Shown in pieces: positions 12,559-14,284 of a stretch of 14,284 nt of DNA; position 1 is the stretch's first letter, and each line of letters begins with the position of its first letter. Under the pieces are notes generated by a model. It had not been told where the DNA came from. It made no database searches and saw nothing but the letters and a program-made list of their open reading frames with translations. Made by a program: the position numbers and the translations under genes. This DNA is from DASUXA01 sp036378155 (GTDB lineage: Bacteria > Actinomycetota > Actinomycetes > Mycobacteriales > Micromonosporaceae), in assembly GCA_036378155.1 (NCBI GenBank), contig DASUXA010000090.1:1-14284 (forward strand), read 5' to 3'.

Positions 12559-14265
12559 ATGAGACACACCCCCCGTTTCCGACGCTGGCCTGCCCGGGCC
12601 CTGCTGACCTTCGCGGCCAGCCTCGGGCTCGCCGCAGCCGCGCCGGCCTTCGCCGGTACGGCACAGGCCGCCCCCGCGCCGTCGACGCCGGCGAACGTCG
12701 CCCGCGCCTGTCCGCGTGCCAACCAGCCGGGCGTGATGACCTGCTATGCGCTGCGTCGTACCGACATCATGCAGAGCAAGGGCATCGTCCCCAACGCCAC
12801 CCCGTCCGGTTACGGACCGTCCGACCTGCGCAGCGCGTACAAGCTGACCAGCACCGGCAGCAGCAGCGCGACGGTCGCCATCGTGGACGCCTACGACGAC
12901 CCGAACGCGGAGTCGGACCTCGCCACCTACCGCTCGCAGTACGGCCTGCCGTCGTGCACGACCAGTAACGGCTGCTTCCGCAAGGTGAACCAGAACGGCT
13001 CGACCAGCCCGCTGCCGAGCGCGAACACCGGCTGGGCCGGGGAGATCGCGCTGGACCTGGACATGGTGTCGGCGATCTGCCCGAACTGCCACATCCTGCT
13101 CGTCGAGGCGAACTCGAACAGCAACTCCGACCTGTACACCGCGGAGAACCGGGCCGTGGCGATGGGCGCGAAGTACGTGTCGAACAGCTGGGGCGGCGGC
13201 GAGTCCTCGTCGCAGACCACCGACGACTCCTACTTCAACCACCCCGGCGTGGCCATCACGGTCAGCTCCGGTGACAACGGCTACGGCGCCGAGTACCCGG
13301 CGACGTCCCGGTACGTGACCGCGGTCGGCGGTACCTCCCTGTCGCGCGCCAGCAACACCCGCGGCTGGACCGAGTCCGCATGGAACGGCGCCGGCTCGGG
13401 CTGCTCCGCGTACGACTCGAAGCCGTCCTGGCAGACCGTGTCGACCGGCTGCTCCCGGCGCGCCGAGGCGGACGTGTCCGCGGTCGCCGACCCGAACACC
13501 GGTGTCGCGGTGTACGTGACGTACGGCGCTTCGGGCTGGAACGTCTACGGCGGCACCAGCGCGGCGGCGCCGATCATCGCTGCCGTGTACGCCCTTGCCG
13601 GCACGCCGGGCTCGTCGGACTACCCGGCGGCGTACCCGTACTCGCACCAGTCGAACCTGTTCGACGTGACCTCGGGCAACAACGGCAGCTGCGGCGCGCC
13701 GATGTGCACCGCGGGCAGCGGCTGGGACGGCCCGACCGGGCTCGGTACCCCGAACGGCACGGCCGCGTTCGCCGCGGGCGGCGGCGGTGGCGGTGGCGGC
13801 GGCTGCACCAGCAGCGGTCAGAAGCTGGGCAACCCCGGCTTCGAGTCCGGTGCCACGGTGTGGTCCGAGACGTCGGGTGTGATCGGTCAGTACGGCGCCA
13901 GCGAACCGACCCACTCCGGTAGCTGGGACGCGTGGCTGGACGGCTACGGCACCAGCCACACCGACACCCTGTCGCAGACCATCACCCTGCCGTCCGGGTG
14001 CAGCACCTACACCTTCGGGTTCTACCTGCACATCGACACGTCCGAGACGACCAGCTCGTACGCCTACGACAAGCTCACCGTGCAGGCGAACAGCACCACC
14101 CTGGCCACCTACTCCAACCTCAACCACAACAGCGGCTACGTGTACAAGTCCTTCAGCCTGTCCGGCTTCGCCGGACAGACGGTGACCATCAAGTTCACCG
14201 GCACCGAGGACAGCTCGCTGCAGACCTCGTTCGTCGTCGACGACACCGCGGTCAACGTCTCCTGA
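12559..14265 (+). CDS. Secreted S53 (sedolisin/kumamolisin-type) serine protease with a C-terminal beta-rich domain
   Basis: S53 peptidases are Ser-Glu-Asp proteases with a subtilisin-like fold. The ATG at 12559 has AAAGGA five bases upstream and begins a signal peptide (MRHTPRFRRWPARALLTFAA, hydrophobic to about 30, then AQA near 35-37). Catalytic residues by family motif: Glu162 and Asp166 in GWAGEIALDLD, oxyanion Asp239 in SSGDNGYG, and Ser334 in YGGTSAAAP. LFDVTSGNNG (367-376) and GWDGPTGLGTPNG (388-400) are the calcium-site region. A run of nine glycines (407-415) leads to a C-terminal domain of about 150 residues (NPGFESGATVWSETS ... SFVVDDTAVNVS) that looks like a jelly-roll substrate- or carbohydrate-binding module. 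The usual large pro-kumamolisin propeptide is absent; only about 45 residues precede the catalytic core. Twelve cysteines, including a CPNC, could form six disulfides. The product is 568 residues; the stop is TGA 14263-14265. Substrate is unknown. Confidence 0.92.
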   Translation: MRHTPRFRRWPARALLTFAASLGLAAAAPAFAGTAQAAPAPSTPANVARACPRANQPGVMTCYALRRTDIMQSKGIVPNATPSGYGPSDLRSAYKLTSTGSSSATVAIVDAYDDPNAESDLATYRSQYGLPSCTTSNGCFRKVNQNGSTSPLPSANTGWAGEIALDLDMVSAICPNCHILLVEANSNSNSDLYTAENRAVAMGAKYVSNSWGGGESSSQTTDDSYFNHPGVAITVSSGDNGYGAEYPATSRYVTAVGGTSLSRASNTRGWTESAWNGAGSGCSAYDSKPSWQTVSTGCSRRAEADVSAVADPNTGVAVYVTYGASGWNVYGGTSAAAPIIAAVYALAGTPGSSDYPAAYPYSHQSNLFDVTSGNNGSCGAPMCTAGSGWDGPTGLGTPNGTAAFAAGGGGGGGGGCTSSGQKLGNPGFESGATVWSETSGVIGQYGASEPTHSGSWDAWLDGYGTSHTDTLSQTITLPSGCSTYTFGFYLHIDTSETTSSYAYDKLTVQANSTTLATYSNLNHNSGYVYKSFSLSGFAGQTVTIKFTGTEDSSLQTSFVVDDTAVNVS

Positions 14266-14284
14266 ATGGATGTGGGGCGGACGC

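Noticed and set aside
13777..13803. A simple sequence repeat of GGC/GGT codons
   Set aside because: It encodes the Gly9 interdomain linker of the protease and needs no separate explanation as a mobile or regulatory repeat.
12430..14127. A 565-codon open frame on the minus strand opposite the S53 protease
   Set aside because: The protein is almost wholly Arg/Gly/Ala/Val with no domain, while the plus strand carries a clear signal peptide and protease motifs.

Overview
The window is high-GC, gene-dense chromosomal DNA from an actinobacterium. The sequence supports this through strong G/C third-position bias, GTG and TTG starts, GGAGG ribosome binding sites, and the core order rpsA, coaE, uvrB that is familiar from actinobacterial chromosomes. 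A Micromonosporaceae-like organism is a reasonable guess from gene content and protein style, but the sequence does not prove it. No tRNA, rRNA, CRISPR array, transposase or phage gene was seen.

Layout. (1) 1-1472: the 3' part of rpsA (ribosomal protein S1, four S1 domains), ending at a perfect 18-bp hairpin terminator. (2) 1483-4505, minus strand: a three-gene copper-enzyme operon, read in the order two-domain multicopper oxidase, membrane-anchored three-cupredoxin nitrite reductase (NirK/AniA type), small four-helix membrane protein. It sits between rpsA and coaE and is preceded by an AT-rich island with several small inverted repeats. (3) 4683-7816, plus strand: coaE (dephospho-CoA kinase) and uvrB (excision repair), separated by 290 bp that hold a 19-bp long-range inverted repeat enclosing smaller hairpins, a possible structured RNA. 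(4) 7817-9134: a leader matching the yybP-ykoY manganese riboswitch, followed by a TerC-family membrane protein gene with a TTG start. The 3' strand of the aptamer's closing helix can instead pair with the gene's Shine-Dalgarno sequence, which gives a simple translational switch. (5) 9255-11396, minus strand: a dipeptide epimerase (YkfB type) followed by an SH3b-NlpC/P60 endopeptidase (YkfC type), together a plausible murein-peptide recycling pair. (6) 11493-12284, plus strand: a tyrosine-phosphatase-family protein with an HCSAGKDR active site, divergent from the epimerase. (7) 12285-14265: a leader with a strong hairpin, then a secreted S53 (sedolisin-type) protease with a Gly9 linker and an extra C-terminal beta-rich domain.

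How it works together. The core genes (translation, CoA synthesis, DNA repair) are housekeeping. The accessory content is envelope-oriented: periplasm-side copper oxidoreductases for nitrite or oxygen chemistry, Mn2+-sensed metal export, cell-wall peptide salvage and a secreted protease. The most informative items are the Mn2+ riboswitch with its visible expression platform, the copper cassette inserted in the core block, and the unexplained structured spacer between coaE and uvrB.
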